The position numbers and the translations under genes were made by a program. This document shows, piece after piece, positions 1 to 14,172 of a DNA stretch of 64,000 nucleotides; position 1 is the stretch's first letter; each line of letters begins with the position of its first letter. Source of the stretch: Datnioides undecimradiatus. Its lineage: Eukaryota > Chordata > Actinopteri > Lobotiformes > Datnioididae. The notes beneath the pieces are model-generated. The model was not told the DNA's origin. It searched no databases and saw only the letters and a list, made by a program, of their open reading frames with translations. The stretch is taken from assembly GCA_008933995.1 (NCBI GenBank), contig WARS01000029.1, forward strand, positions 19,437,511 to 19,501,510. The letters run 5' to 3'.

Positions 1-3000
1 GGTTTTGTCGGGATGCACGCCTTCGCTCTGTTTGTCTGGTTAAACCAAACTCTGCTTCATCGTACCCAAACCGTACAAACCAGACCGAGAACACCTCCTC
101 TGACGGGCCTCCCAAAGAAACCTGAATCCGATCTAACTACTGAGCATCCTCAAGTCAGAGCAAAATGGCTCCAGTAGCCAGGTTTGCAAATTTAACATGT
201 GCCAACCACCAGCAGGGGAAATTAGGTTCGGCTCTGGACTAGAGCAAAACATCTTATATTCTTCTCTCTATGCCTACATTACAGATCGGCGCTGTTTGGC
301 TGTGAAGAGTTCAGGGGCGATGACAGAGATTAATGGCGGTAAACACGCCGTACACAACCTGACCCGTGCTGTATGCCGTCCCGTCCGCTTTGAGCCAACG
401 CCGCGCCAGTAAATTTTGCTCTGACTGCGCCGTAATAAAAATGACAAAGGTGTAATTTTTCCAACCCGGCGCAGCAAAAGCAAACACTTGGGTGAAGCTG
501 TCAGTCAGTTGAAAGTCTGTAAACACCCGTGCAGCCCTCAGAGGAGGTTGAATCAAGGAAAATGAGTGAAAACACCTGTGTGGGTGCAACATGGCTGTGT
601 TTAATATAATACTGTAGATATCTTTTTTTCCCAGGTGGAGCATTTTATGCAGCTCCTGAATAGGTAACTCCAGTATGTGAGATGCTTTTCCTGAAGAGAT
701 GGCACCACACATTTCATCGAGCAGTCTGACAAATATTATTAATCTTATTTACTTTATTATTAATAAAGTTTTAATTTCCAAGTTTAGAAATTCCAAAGTT
801 ATAAGTCAAGACAAAATCTGACTTAATTAGCAATTAGCATAATCTCCAAAGAGCCAGGTTGAGTTGAAACAGAGGGAGGGCTTAGAGTTAAGCTGCTCAA
901 GTTACGGTTGTCGGAGGTCACTTATGCCTCATCAAAATGGCACATAGAACAGTTTGATGCTGTTTTTTGACTGGTTGAAAAATAACTTCAGTGTCATGTG
1001 AGACCTCCTGTTAAACAGTCAGGGACAGCCCGTCTGACTGACACCTCTGAAAAGTTGTTTATTGAACCGAAAACGGCGGCGCCCTCGTATTAAATCTGTC
1101 TCGCAAAGGCACAACTTTGGATTTGGTGTTATGGCAGCTTCTTATAAACCCTGGTTGATAGTTTCAATTTCTGTGTTTCAAGAACCCCATCAATCACCGC
1201 GAATTGAACCCTGTCTCCGTTCTTGTAATTTGTAAATCATTCTGGCGCTGGCTCGGTGTTTAATAGTTGTTTTTCCAGGCCCTCGCTCATATCTGCCCCT
1301 CAGGCTGTTTTCCACGGCGAGGGGGTGTAGTTACACATCTGCTGTCCTTCCATCATCACCTTTTGTCCTAAACCCGTGCACCCATATGCCAGAGGATACA
1401 AGCTGCAGCAAATGACTGAATGTACCTATGTTATTCTATAAATCACAAAGAAAATAAGCGTTTAGCCTCCCCAGCAAGCCTAAAAGTTGCCAATTGAAAA
1501 CAGAGGTTGTAAGTACAAGGTGCAGCTAATGCAGCTACAACCCTCTGACCAACACTTTCTTAATCTCAGTGGTGCAAGATGCAAAAATGATGGATTACGC
1601 CACAGTCGCCACCATGTGGAAAATCAATTTCCCCCCCAGAAAACGTTTCTCTTACATACATTATCACATTTCACGCTACGTGACACGGACCGAGATGTTT
1701 TATTTTCAGATTTTTTTCGATTTTGCTCACGGCAAAGCAGAAACGGGCAGATGATTTAAAAAAAAAAGTGGGAGTTGGTTAACGAGGTGAGGAAAAATAG
1801 TACTTCAAAGCCGCAGCCGGGTGGTACAGAGTCGGGAAAGAGTTTGCACCCAAACAGGAGTGGGAGAAAAGTGGAGTGGAGTAAAACTTGTTTACACTTA
1901 CACTACGCACGGAGGGAGGGTTTCTACCTGCTTGTTAAATTACAGTGATATTCTGAGAAATATATCCCAGGGGAGATGCGTGATTTATTCCCTAAATTCA
2001 CTCAGTTCAAAAGAAAACGACTGTGGAAGGTCCCCCGTTCAGTCGGCGTGTGAAAGTCTCGAAATTCGAGCAATTATCAAAACAAGCCAGAATTAGATCC
2101 GTGCTGCTTACAAACAAAATGTCAGAAACGGATTTAGAAAATGAGTCAGTAACAGAAAATAAATTGGCCCAAAATGAGAATAAAAATTGGCCGAGAGTCT
2201 CCGTGGAGTCGCGATGGATACGCGCCAAAATGCACAAATAACCTCGTTTGCGCCTGCCTACGTGATGATGAATATAATCTGTTTTGCAGGTGTGGTTAGG
2301 AACATGTGTACTTTACTTAAAAAAAGATTAAATGCAAAGAATACTTTTGCTTTAAATCACATTGTTTTTGGATGATCCTGGACAGACTTTAATGTTTCAT
2401 GTAAGTGACCAGAGCTGGTCAGCAAACCCAACGGAGTTGTTCCAAGTTTATGTGCCTCTGACTCACCGTCGGTCATAATTTTTACCACCCTAAAACGATC
2501 AGGGGGCCTTTTTTACGAACAAAGCTGGAGCAATTACAACTGGCGTCTGTCATACGCGCCCATAATATGGTTTAATTATCCCGCCTACGCCTACTCCTCT
2601 GTTCCTATGTCGGGGAACATTTAGCATATGATTGAAACAGATTTTTCAAAATGGAAATGAAAAAGATTGCCGGCTGGAACCAGCAGCTCCTTCCAGCTCA
2701 CGCCTCGATATGCTTGTCTGCGTTTTCATTCTGCTGCAACGACTCAATAAGTAATCGTGTTCATCTACTAAAAACATATATACAATGATATCAGTGGACG
2801 GCATTCTCTCCTATCGCCCATCACAGCGTAAGAGCAAACATTTAAGATGGCATAGAACTGCATGCCGCTAGCTGTAAGACGTGTGTGGCGACGGTCAGCG
2901 TGCTTCTAGCCCTCAGTATTTATGTAAGGGGATACGTGTGCATTATCGAGCACACTTGGCAAAGACAGCCGGGCATGTTCACGGCCACACAAAGCCGTAG

Positions 3001-5088
3001 TTTCAGACCCTGGTCCCCGCTGTGAGATGTTTGCTTTGGCAACAGAAAAGTGGGAGTTTCCCCACGTAAATGCACAGGGGTCTCTACATCAACACTGTAA
3101 AGTCCCTTTCTACCTTATCCCCCCTCTCTCTCTGTGACTTTATGAAGCGATAAAGCCGTCGGTCTGTTCTCTTGTAGGAATAACATGTTATTTACTTATT
3201 CCCAGCTCAGCCCATGGTTACTGCAGAGATAGATGGCTTCTATTAGGCAGTGAGAGACAGAATGAGGTGAGTTGAACAGGGGTTTAGCTGCACAGAAGAC
3301 ATATTGTTTTGATGGATTTGGGGTTGATGTGATTTTGGGATTCAGCTGTAGTGATAAGGGGGATGGGGAGGTTGAACCGATGTTCCACCGAGGATGTCCC
3401 AGATCCTCAACATCTGTGAGTGTGTGTGTGTGTGTGTTCCTCTCATTCGTGCATGTGCTATATGCACTCAAGCTGCAGTAAATGTGGGTTACATGTGCTA
3501 TTTGTGTGTCCCCCTGTTTGTGTGTGTGGAAAAACTGTATCCACCCACTCATATTCAGCCGCTGACAGACAGACAGACAGATGGACGCGCAGCAGTCGCA
3601 GCCTCGCTCCAGTCTCCGGAGCAAACAAACTACAGTGTTGTCGACGGGAAAACCGAGTGGCTACATTTTGCAGCAGGGCTGAGCGAGGGCTTCGCAGGAC
3701 CCACTGAAAATGCTTACGGCGCAAGATCAAAAGCGCTTAAAAAAAAAAAAAAAAGAAACTTTGGTTAATTAAAACGATTGCATGGACGTGATCAGAAAGA
3801 CAAAATGCGCAGGGAAGCAGCACTGCCCTCGCATAAATGAATGGAAATTGTGTTCAAAAGCCTCCTTGAAATCCTCTGGAAAACACAAAATAGACCACGC
3901 TGACACCCCAGCTAATGATTTATCTCGGCTGGCAGCAAGAGCGGTGGAAAATTAAAAGCCCCGTTGTCAAAACGAGTCCAGGCCGTGTACTACAGGCATG
4001 TCCAATAATCAGCATCCCCTCATCCCCATCTTGTCCCCCTCCCGTCCTCTCATCTCCTCTCTCCACTTTGATTAATTTCACTTCACTTCAGCCCTCCACC
4101 CACCTTTTCTCTTTTCTCAAAATGTCCCAATTGTTTGCCTGCTCATGTCTCCCATCGCCCTCCTCTCTCACTCTGATTAAAAGCAGGGTCATATCGGAAA
4201 GTGGCGTGGCGAAGTTCAGCCGCGCATCTTTGCGAAATCGGCAGTGCTAAAAGCTCGGCGATGTCGGGATTTGATTTGTAACTGCACCAGTCCTTTGTTT
4301 GCCAAGTAGTAGGTATGGCTGCTGACTCTCTAATGTCTGAACACAGTCATCGCTTGACACCAGTAGCTAGCAGGCTAACCACTGTCAAGCTGGGAGTTGC
4401 GGTAGCATCACGGTGGTGCCTCCCGCTGTTTTCTCTGCCCTGTGGTTTTACTCCCTGTCTGTTCGCAGATTTGTACACGCTTTCATTCAGCATTAGCGTA
4501 CCGTCGGGGTAAAAGAATCAGACCAAGCTAGCAAGTGTGTTAGCTTCAAAAGCCTCATTCATATACTCAACATCTGTCTCTTAACTGTTTCAAACCATTT
4601 TCATTTTGAGGAGCAGTTGTGCCATGTTACCCCTCTTTACAGCTTTTTCAACCCTTCATAGTTCATCCGATCTTCATCATTACCTTCTTACAGTTTTTAT
4701 TTGACACTGGCACTTGTCAAATGTAAAGAGCGGCTGATCAGCTTCCTCGTTGCCGCATCTTTCGTCGTGCACCCGGCAAGCCTCGTTCCGCACGCCTGTC
4801 CAGTGTCCCTCTGTCGCTCTCTGTGCAGCCCCTCCGCCTGCAGCGCTCTGCTGTATTTAGTGTGCTTCCCGGCGTGGCGAGACAGATAATGGAAAAAGAG
4901 AGGAAAAGCACAGAAAGAAACACAGGTGGAGAGAGAGAGAGTAAATGGAAGAGTTCAGGCCTTGCCTCTTATATCGGAGCCCTAGGCAGCTGTTGCTCTA
5001 CAATGCCAATAAACAAACCTCTCCCCTTTGGTTGCACTTCATCTTCCAGATTGGTTTGACACTCCGGCTTTTTAAGATGGGGAACCAT
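1..5088. other. Non-coding sequence upstream of kank4, distal part
   Basis: No ORF here resembles a known protein, and no exon chain with consistent splice sites could be built. Visible contents are an AT-rich patch near 730-775, a GT microsatellite near 3416-3437, a short CAGA run near 3566-3582 and an A-run near 3739-3755. The stretch 3540-3720 is richer in CpG than its surroundings and could be regulatory or an untranslated exon, but nothing in the sequence decides this. Confidence 0.6.
3416..3437. repeat. GT microsatellite
   Basis: About ten GT dinucleotides in a row. The short ORFs across it in several frames are translations of the repeat and are not genes. Confidence 0.9.
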
Positions 5089-5210
5089 GGAGAGTGTCAG
5101 GAAAGATAAGACAGCGGGTGCGACACACGAAAAGGGCTGTGAGCCAAACTTGAACCCTTGATTTCACAAGTACACGGTAGACGCTCAGCTAGCTGAGTCA
5201 CCAGTGCTGC
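5089..5210 (-). repeat. Degraded tRNA-derived SINE
   Basis: Read on the minus strand there is a tRNA-like head. An A-box-like TGACTCAGCTAGCTGAGC lies at 5183-5200 and a B-box-like GGGTTCAAGTTT at 5146-5157, at a spacing that suits an internal RNA polymerase III promoter. Downstream at 5089-5140 is a pyrimidine-rich stretch with a TTTCCTG-type segment, similar to the bodies of common teleost tRNA-SINEs. It does not fold as a complete tRNA by eye, so I call a SINE remnant and not a functional tRNA gene. Confidence 0.5.
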
Positions 5211-8200
5211 CTTCTTTTACATGCCCTTCTTTTCTCTTGATTTTCCACCTTTCCTGAAAATTTCTCCTCTCTTCTCTCTTTGCCTCTCTCCTCTCCATGC
5301 GAAAATAAAAAAAATAAATAAAAAAACACTGAGTAGCATTAAAAAGCCCGAGTCCACATTGTTTTTGTTTGCACATAACTGGATCCAGACCACAATTTCC
5401 CACAAAAGACAGTTTATTTACCCAAAGAAATTATTCCCATTGTTATCAGCAATTATGCAAATCCCCAAAGCCATTCTCAACATGTGGCCCCGGTTTTTAA
5501 AAATTCAAGCATTTTGTTTGAATTACAACGATTTATGTACATGCTATCTTGCGATTTTCCCTTTTTAACTCAAAGGAAAACATTACACTCACACAAAGGA
5601 CTCCCTTAGGGCAGATAAAGATGGCTCTGCTCTGTGTGAGCAATACTCAGTGGTAGTAGGAGTATTGCAGGCTGTGAGATGAGTATATATTGTATAAAAT
5701 CATGTTTTTCTCTATAATCCTCAAGCCTTTTCACTCTATGATTAAGGCTCCTGTCTGGTGGCCTTTCCTTGGTAATCATATAATTTTGTTGTCAAATTGT
5801 GTCACATTACTCTTACAGCACGAAGACCAGCTGAATAGGTTTAACCCCTTCGGCGTCAACACACCTCTGACCCTGAGCGCATCTCTCCCCTGCCCCGTTT
5901 TCACTTATGTAAGGAGAGGTTCCTGAGAAACGTTCAGACAAGGTCGCGACCCCATGCAGCTTCCCGTCAGACTCAACAAATTGCCTGTGCTCAAAGAGCC
6001 GAGGAAGCCTCGTGGTTAAAGCGCTGCTGTTTTCTGCTTTTACAGTGTGGCGCAGAGTGAGCTCAGATGTGCCCGGAGATAGCTGGACAAATGTAAAGGA
6101 AATCAGTGGGAAGCATGATGTCATTTACCTTCCCATTTGTGCTCAATCCAGCGGTTTTGTGCTTGTTGCGCCTGTTTCGTGATTTGAAAGTGAATTTCCT
6201 GTGTCTAACTTTAGCTTAAAATAACCAGACTAGAGTGTTTTTTCTGCTTGATTTTAAAAAATGAATATCAAACTTCAAATTAATCATCAAAAATTACTCT
6301 GTTCATCAAAATTATCTTAATCATCATCCACTAATGCCTTAAATCAGCCCCACCCACCGATCAACTGCACTGTCCAAAATGGCCTAATACAACCACAGAT
6401 ATGATAGGAATGGCTAACATGGCTTTACATTGGTTAAACTCGTCATGGCAACATGTTATAAGGGCTAAAAACATCTGAATAAAACATATTGAAATCACTT
6501 TTTCTCAATATCGTGTTTAAACCAAAGGGCCATATCTACTTTTTTGAGCTCTTAACACTACCGCCAATCATTTTCCAAAGCATGCATCTTAAGATTGATG
6601 CCCCTTTTGCTCAAGACCTATTGGTTCCTGTGGACCTTGTTGTGTGATGAAAGTCACTGTGGATTAGTAAATCATGCCGGTCAACACGCGATCAGCTGTG
6701 TCGTTTTCTGTCTGAGTTATACCATCGTAGTCTGCAGCAGGACCGTTTTGATCTGCACTGCGGGGCCACTGGTTTCCCATTGTTGCCTGTATATCATTGC
6801 ATTTGTTTACATGCAGCTTACAACTCTCCCCATATAGACTGGAGGCTGTGATACACTTCCCGTCTTCCTTGGACATTGTTTAAGGTTCAGAGGCTTCGGG
6901 GCTGATTCACTGGCAGGAATAAACACGGCCAGATATGCCAACAAAGGGAGAAACACGAGATGCACTGTGCTTCTGCAAAGACAGTGAAACATAGATAAAA
7001 TTACAGACCCATAAACACTGCCTCTCCGCTTTGCTCCTTTGCCTCAGTGCTCTCTAGCTGCGGTTTCTTGGCTGTAGTGATTATTAGTGATATTAGAGCT
7101 CAGCCTGTAGTCTGTGTAGTCTCTCGCCCCCACAGGTCAGCAGAGTTCAGCCCTACAGGAAGAGGCTGTCTGTGGGAGAGGGCAGACCAAAGCTACAATC
7201 AGGTTATTGCTTAGCCGTGCTTCACCCACACTGCAGTGATAAAACTCTCTCTTTCTGCTTCTTTTCCTTTATCTCTGTCCTACTTCAGATCCTTTTTTCC
7301 AGGTCCTCTCATTCTCTTTTTCTAATTTTTCAAGTTGGTCTGATCACCACCTTTAGAAGAATTCAAATTAATATACAATTGAGTCACGCTGGGTGATGCA
7401 TGGGAGGAGGGGAGGCAGGCAATAAGAAACTGAAGTTCCACTCGAGCCATCAGCAGTAATGCGCTTCCTCCAAAATCAATGACAGTTGATCATATTGTAT
7501 TTAAGCTTCGGATGCATTGCTTCACACCCGATAGGAACGTGCAAACTCAAAAATTGCCCGGATTAAATATCTGACAGCCGTTGCACATTTTCATCTCCAT
7601 CTTGTGTCCTGAACCAACAAGAAATAAAATCGATTTGGCCGTTTTATGGCTTATTGACTCGAATAAAAAAAAAAAAAAAAAAAAAAAAAAGTCATAAAAT
7701 GAATGGAAATCCGCGTAAGCCATCACGGTCACTTAAAGACAAGGCTGCTGTGCTTTCAGGGTAACAAACCTCATTCAGGAAGCAAATTCATTCAAGCGTC
7801 TGGCTGCAGTTTGCTACTGTGCTGCAGTTCCTTTCGAGCCCGGCTCTTGTTTACATTTTGCACACAACCGGAAAAGCACCAAAGCTGTTGTTATGCGCAC
7901 TGTTAACTATGGTACAGATGCATTTCCCCTCTGCTCCTCTTTCGAAAAACAAACCGCCCTGTTGCAGCGAGAATGACACATTTGTCATGTTTAGTGGAAT
8001 CTGTGGGTTATAGTGACTCCTCTGGAGCTCCGACGAGAGGCTGAAACGACAGGACGAACCAGGGAAATGTGACGTTATGGAATACAAAGTAAAGCATCTG
8101 GGCAAGTCGGAATACATAAGGAGCAAGAGAGGCACACAGAGGCGGGGATGTAGCTGAAACTAGAATCGTGTCTCTCTGTCTTTACTGTTTTCTGTGCTCT

Positions 8201-8711
8201 GTTGTTCATGCAAGCGACTTTGTCTTGTGAGCCAGTGAGGAGGTCTTTGCTCTCTGTCTCTGTTTGGCCTCCCTGTCACATGTGTACCTACGTATAGAGT
8301 CAAAAACGAGAAGGAGAATGAGACGTGCTGTGTTTTCAGAGGAAAAGGGTAGCGCATTTCAGTTTTTGTGCACTTCAGCGATGCATTTTCTCACTACCGT
8401 ATGTCAAACTGGCAAGCGAACACACGAGAAAAGGCTGTAGGTTATAGATTTAAATCAGCTGTCTTCTATCTTCTCGCCTGTTTTCTCTCTCTTGCGTGCC
8501 ACCGCGTCCCTGTCTCTCTTTTTGTTTCTCATGCACGCGCACTTGCACACGCAGCACTCACCACAGTTCAGGTCATTTCAGCTTGAGCAATGAGGTGTGC
8601 ACCGTGGTCAGTTCAGTGGGCGTCCTATTCAGCATATAAACAGTCTTTTCCCTGCCTGAAGGCCTTATCAACAACTGGCCTTCCTCAGGATGTCTGCCAG
8701 AACTGGTCCAG
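5211..8711. other. Non-coding sequence, no gene seen
   Basis: No recognisable coding exon on either strand. The only notable item is the uninterrupted A-run at 7665-7690. The remainder looks like ordinary unique non-coding DNA. Confidence 0.6.
7665..7690 (+). repeat. Poly(A) run of 26, possible retroposon tail
   Basis: 26 consecutive A bases preceded by a GAATAAA context on the plus strand. This could be the tail of a retroposed sequence ending here. I found no target-site duplication and no recognisable body upstream, so a simple slippage-generated homopolymer is equally possible. Confidence 0.6.

Positions 8712-8751
<40 letters not shown>
8712..8751. repeat. CA microsatellite
   Basis: About 19 CA dinucleotides in a row, followed by CGCTCACA and a short AT stretch. 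It gives rise to a spurious His-Thr-repeat ORF. Confidence 0.95.
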
Positions 8752-8754
<3 letters not shown>

Positions 8755-11700
8755 CACAAAATATATATGCACACAGAAGTGATCTCAGTGGAAAATCCTG
8801 GTCATAGTTAAATTTGCTGTTTTTTCCATCTTTAAACTACCCTAGTAAAGGATATTTGTTGTTACACTTGAACAGAATTTTGTCAGCGCTTCAAGTATTT
8901 CCTAAGAGCTCTGTTACTACCTGTGATGAGTGGACTTAGTGTTGGACTGTTGTCAGCGTTGTTTCATTTGCCATGAAGCACGCATCCGGGTTTGTAGATG
9001 CATACACTATTCATGCTTTTGAATTTTGGTTCGAGTGGATAGTTTGTTGTTTTACTCTTCAGTCAACAGCCACAATGTCAGAAACTGTTCTTTGTTTTAC
9101 TCCTGGCTGATTTTGACTTGATTTTAACATTAGGAATGCGTTTAGTGTCACTGCTTCTTCCACTCCCGTCATGGGATGCACAAAGAAACCCACACTTACA
9201 CTCTTAAGTGAAAACTCGCCCCAGGAGAGGACGTTTTTTGGGGCTTGCAAGGGCTAAAAACTCAGCCGAGGAGAATCTGCAGGCAGTCATGGTGGGTGTC
9301 AAGCGTTATCCTTATCTCTGTGTCTGTACATGCATCTCACTTAAAGGAATGAGAAACCAGAGCCATGAAAACAAAGAAAAAATGCAGTGTAATGCACCTT
9401 TTATACACAGGGCGATTGCCAGTGATCGCGTCGGTCGGCGGTGCAAGGTTTATCTTGACTATACATGGTCTTGTGTTTGAATTTCGTGCTTCCAAGAAGA
9501 AATAGTTGTTACTGCGTGTGTACCCAAGCAGTGATCTATGGCTTTCTACGATGCATACACACAACATAAAATCATCTTGAAAGGTGTTATATAAATATTA
9601 TAAATCTCGAAAGGAGTCTCGAGTCGAAATATGTACAGTGTTTTTGTTGATAAATGAGGCTCTCTGTTAAACTACGAAAAAATGGCAAGCATGAGCACTG
9701 ATGTATTGCCAGAAAGCATTTAGCTGAATGTTATGCATCCCCAAGCGAACCGTGGCCTCATTTGTGAACGATTGCGTATTACTGGAAATGGATGAAGACA
9801 ATTTCCCAAAGAAATGTCTCTGGATTTGAGTAAACTCAATTTTTTTTAACATACTGTAAGTTTTAGGAAGGCAAAGCCAATAAGTGACCTTACTGCTCCA
9901 CATCGTCATCAGATTACCATCATAAGAGGTGTCCAGAATCAGGAATGAATGGAGTCCGATGACTTTTCAGGTCATATGTAGGGATATACCCGAAAACAAC
10001 TTTACAACTTTGCAAAAAGTTTATAATTTTGGTTTGTGGGGACAGCTCATGCTTTGATTTATCAGTGGTGCATGCAGCATGACCTGATTCCATAATTAAC
10101 CTTTTGAGGATGTCTTCTTTCATTTAAGTTGACGAGGCAAATTTACCGGACAGGGTGAATGTATTAGATTCTGCAAGTCATGCTGTAACCTGGACAATGG
10201 GAAACTGATTGCGCTGCATACATCTTTAATCTGAATCCTACCCTAAAGTGTTTTCACTAACAGACTGGTGTGAGTGCCACCATACATATTTCAGTCTTTC
10301 AGCTCTGTTACAGTATTTACAGAACAGTGTTTCTTCGGTTTCTTGCACACACTTATTTGAATTGCATGCATTCTCAAATCTCCTTCCAGCAGACCTTTCA
10401 TGTTTTAAGAACCCAACTCTGCACTCCAAACCCCAGTTTCCATAGTTGTGTTTGCCAAAGGAAAGTGTACCTTTAAGGTATTAAAATGAGAGTAAATCTT
10501 TCTTTGTGTGCAACTGCAAATGGAAGATTTAATGACATTTTCTACTATTTTTGTTCTTCTGAATTTAGTTCAATTTCAGAAAACTTTTCATTTCCAGAAG
10601 GCTTCAAGCTGTTGGATTTGATGTTATTTGAGAGCCGTGAGCTCTGCCAGCAAAAACAGTTTTGTTTTTTTTTCGCTTTTTTCACACTTGCACCCACTTA
10701 GACACATGCACACACATACTGCAGACTACACTTGAACAGATAATTGTGCGTTGCAAGACTTGGCGAAAGTCTCAAGCTGCCAGTGTTCCAAAACTGTAAC
10801 AATAGACTTCAAAATTACGTTACGACTAAAATGATTAGTCAGAGTATACTCCTTTGAAGATAATGAGAAATGAGTAATTCCCAGAACTAAGATCATTTAA
10901 AAACATGCAAAGTTGAATATTTGACGAAGTAACCTGAGTTGAAGAATTAGTAAGAGCAAATCTTACTTAAGTCAGGCTGATGGTGAGTGATGACTGCAGT
11001 GCCTGGCGCTGGACTCTAACCATTAGTTACACCATACGTGCAAATAATTTCTCATAACTCCTCAGTTAGAAAAACACTCGGTATGTAACTCCAAGCTGTT
11101 ACGCTGAACTGTATTATGAGCTGTGGAGTGCAGCAAGGAAAACAGCTTTAGGTTTCACACTTACACACACCCAGACACATTCAAACACATACATTTGCAG
11201 AATCCTGGCGTGCCAGACTTTGCATAACGGCGCCTGTTGTTATTTTAACATTCTAACTGTATGTTTTGCCCACGCTGGAGTTTGGTGCCTACTGATATAC
11301 AACAATACTCTTTGTCAAGCTGTATGTACCACTGGGGAATGTCGGTCTGTTGTAGTTTAAGCTCTATTTCAGATCTGAAGAATAAAGATCTCTGAAACCA
11401 GGTTTCAGTCTGCCTTCAGCAACCATCTGTTTGTCTTCAAGCCCTTAACCTATTCTTTCATGGCCACATGGTGAGACAGACATTTTAAATGAAACAGAAT
11501 CACATATTTCACAATGTGCCACGTGCGCGACAACTTGGTTATCATTGTAATTCTGGCGGTAACCTTAACAATGCACGTTTTTGCTTTAATCTCTACCATA
11601 ACGCTACCGTTTACTAAAATGTATTCATTTTCTAGCAGTAATTCATATTTTTGGAAAACACTACAGTACAAGATTAACCTCAAGTTGCTCACCTACAAGC

Positions 11701-14085
11701 TCCCCCACAGGCCTTCCGTCCCACTGAAGCTGATTAATTCGGCTGATTCATAGGGGTCATTCGCCAGCCACCCATCTGTTTCAGCTCAAGTGCTTGTTCG
11801 GTGATCAAACTGCATCTGAAAGGCCCTTCCCTAACACCTCCCCAAAGCTGAAACTGAAGCAGTGACAATTTTAGCAAGTAAGAACATGCTTACTTCATTG
11901 GTCAGGTGAATGGAGGTGAGAAGGTATGCAGGGTTTATCACTTAAACTCTGTCTTTTTATTCTTTACACAATTACTTCCATCACTTTTTGTGCAAACAAG
12001 TGCCACAAAGATTCCCACAGTTATAGCATCACGTTCCTCTCTGTTAACAGCAGCAGAAAACCCAACGTACAAACTAGTCTCCTTGAACTCCTTGATGGAT
12101 CTCCCAAGGCAAGGTGGAGATCCTGTTTCCCCACATGTCCAAGGGTCATACGGGCCTGTGAATGCCTCCACAATGATTGAGAAGATCAGTCTAATGCTCC
12201 GTATTACTGTGTGGATTTGTATGTTGGGTTTTCCGCCATTCAACTTTAAACCACTGGCGATCAAGGCAAAGAGATGCTTGAAGTCGTGGCAGTAACTCAC
12301 GACCAACTGATGTTTGTGTCAGCGCACACCGTTTTGACATTGCATTTTCATTTCTTTTAGCTTAAGAACAAGCGAGACGGACAGACAATGTCTAACCACG
12401 ACACACACACAGAGAAAAGACAAGAGAGGAGTGAGACTCTATAAGTCCTGGGGGTCTGAGGTGGGATGTGATCCCTCCTGACAGGAGACGGTTCATGTGA
12501 TCGGCAAGAGGGAAGCTTAACCCTCTAGGCCGCATTACACCCTCTTTCAGTCCGCTGCTTTGGATGAAAGGATGTGAGCTGATTTTATGCAGCGTGTTGG
12601 ACATATAGGGAGAAGGGAGGATTTAGCCACAGAAGATGTGAACGTTGTCTGAGTTAGTGTTGGACAAAGGTTCTCCGTGCAATGCAATCCTCCCAAGGGA
12701 GAAAATCACGTCTTCCATTACCAGTTCTAGATTATGAAACGTGCACATCTTAGATATCAGGTGCTAGACCAAACTTAAACAAGACGTATCCCAAAAGGTC
12801 CTTGAATCCCTGACGTGTCTACATTATATTATAATATCTGGTAATGTCAGCCCACATTCCTCTTATTTAATGTGTCTTGGATTTATCCTGTGTATCCGCA
12901 TACAAAGCACAGTCCTGCCACTTGATGCATTCCAGTTATCTCTCCTACACACCCAGTGTCCTCCTCACATGCTATTTAGTCATTACAAACAGCCTCATCA
13001 AAGTTAACAAAGTAAATCATGACACAATTAAAGCGCAAATTAGCAGTTAGGCTAACAGCAGTGCCGCTGTCAACTTGTCTCCTTTCCGGTCTTAAATAAG
13101 ATGAACCCTTGGCCTCAAAAGACATCCAAGCAGACTGATTTCATTTGGAAGCCTGGCACTGCTGCAGCTACGGCATATCTCCGTATGAATATTTCATATT
13201 CTCCGTATATCTGTGCACTCACATGGCATGTCAAGCCCATGGTGTGGCGGCTGTATTTTACAGGTGCTGCGCGTTTGCCGCTGAGCTGTTTTGACGGGAT
13301 GGATGTTTACTTTTAAAATGTGTTCCACAAGCTCACTAAGAGGGGAATTAGCACCGGTGGTCTGAGGGATTGGTGCAGGACCGAGATAAGAGATAGGAAC
13401 CATTAGCCCGGGCAGTTAGCCTATTTAAAGGCTGTTAATTATTTACCTCATTTACACTACAGAGCAAGCTGGGCTAGCCAGGGTTTACTCATTAGACTGC
13501 TTTCTGTTATTGAGACAGACATAGCTAACTAGGGGGTTTGCTAGTTAAATTTCACAGAGATGATACGTCAGCAAGGCTGGTCTGATGTTTTCCAGAAAGT
13601 GTTTTTGATGCAGTGTGGAGCTCGACCTGGTCAAAGCAAGCCTCACGCAGCCCTGTGGCAGCACAGCAGGGGTTGACTTTAAGTCCTCCAGTAATAATTA
13701 GGCTGGTGCATAGTGGGAGTTCACTGTAGGGCAGCCCGCGTGCTGCAGGGTAAACACACATCCACGCACACGCACCAGGGGATGCATGAATGAGCAAAAA
13801 GTTTGCATGCAGATAAACAGGCATAGGACTCTGCTACACATCTCCCCTGTGGTCACTTGCACTTTAAGAAATCCAGAGTTGTACACATGCTCATAAATAC
13901 ACACATTTAAAGTTGTTGCCCTATTAGCACATGCGGAAACCAGCAGTGGCGCTTGTGTGTTTTGTGTCTGTGTTCTCCAATGAGTCCATTTATGTTTTAG
14001 GGTGTTTTGTTTTTCTGGGCCAGTTGGTTGCAAAGGGTAGGCTGCTCCATCGTACTGAGAGAGACTGTAGTCTAGCCATCTAGCT
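8752..14085. other. Non-coding sequence, no gene seen
   Basis: Short ORFs on both strands, none longer than about 130 codons and none recognisable. There is no exon chain, tRNA or clear mobile element. The base composition is AT-rich and unremarkable. Confidence 0.6.
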
Positions 14086-14172
14086 TTTTCTCTTCTCTTC
14101 TCTTCTCTTCTCTTCTCTTCTCTTCTCTTCTCTTCTCTTCTCTTCTCTTCTCTTCTCTTCTCTTCTCTTCCC
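14086..14172. repeat. Pentanucleotide TCTTC satellite
   Basis: Sixteen perfect copies of the five-base unit TCTTC run from 14091 to 14170, with short imperfect flanks. Because the unit length is not a multiple of three, every frame of the array stays open. On the minus strand it encodes repeating Glu-Lys-Arg-Arg-type peptides, which are translation artefacts. The strand is a pure polypurine/polypyrimidine tract with mirror-like character. Confidence 0.97.
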
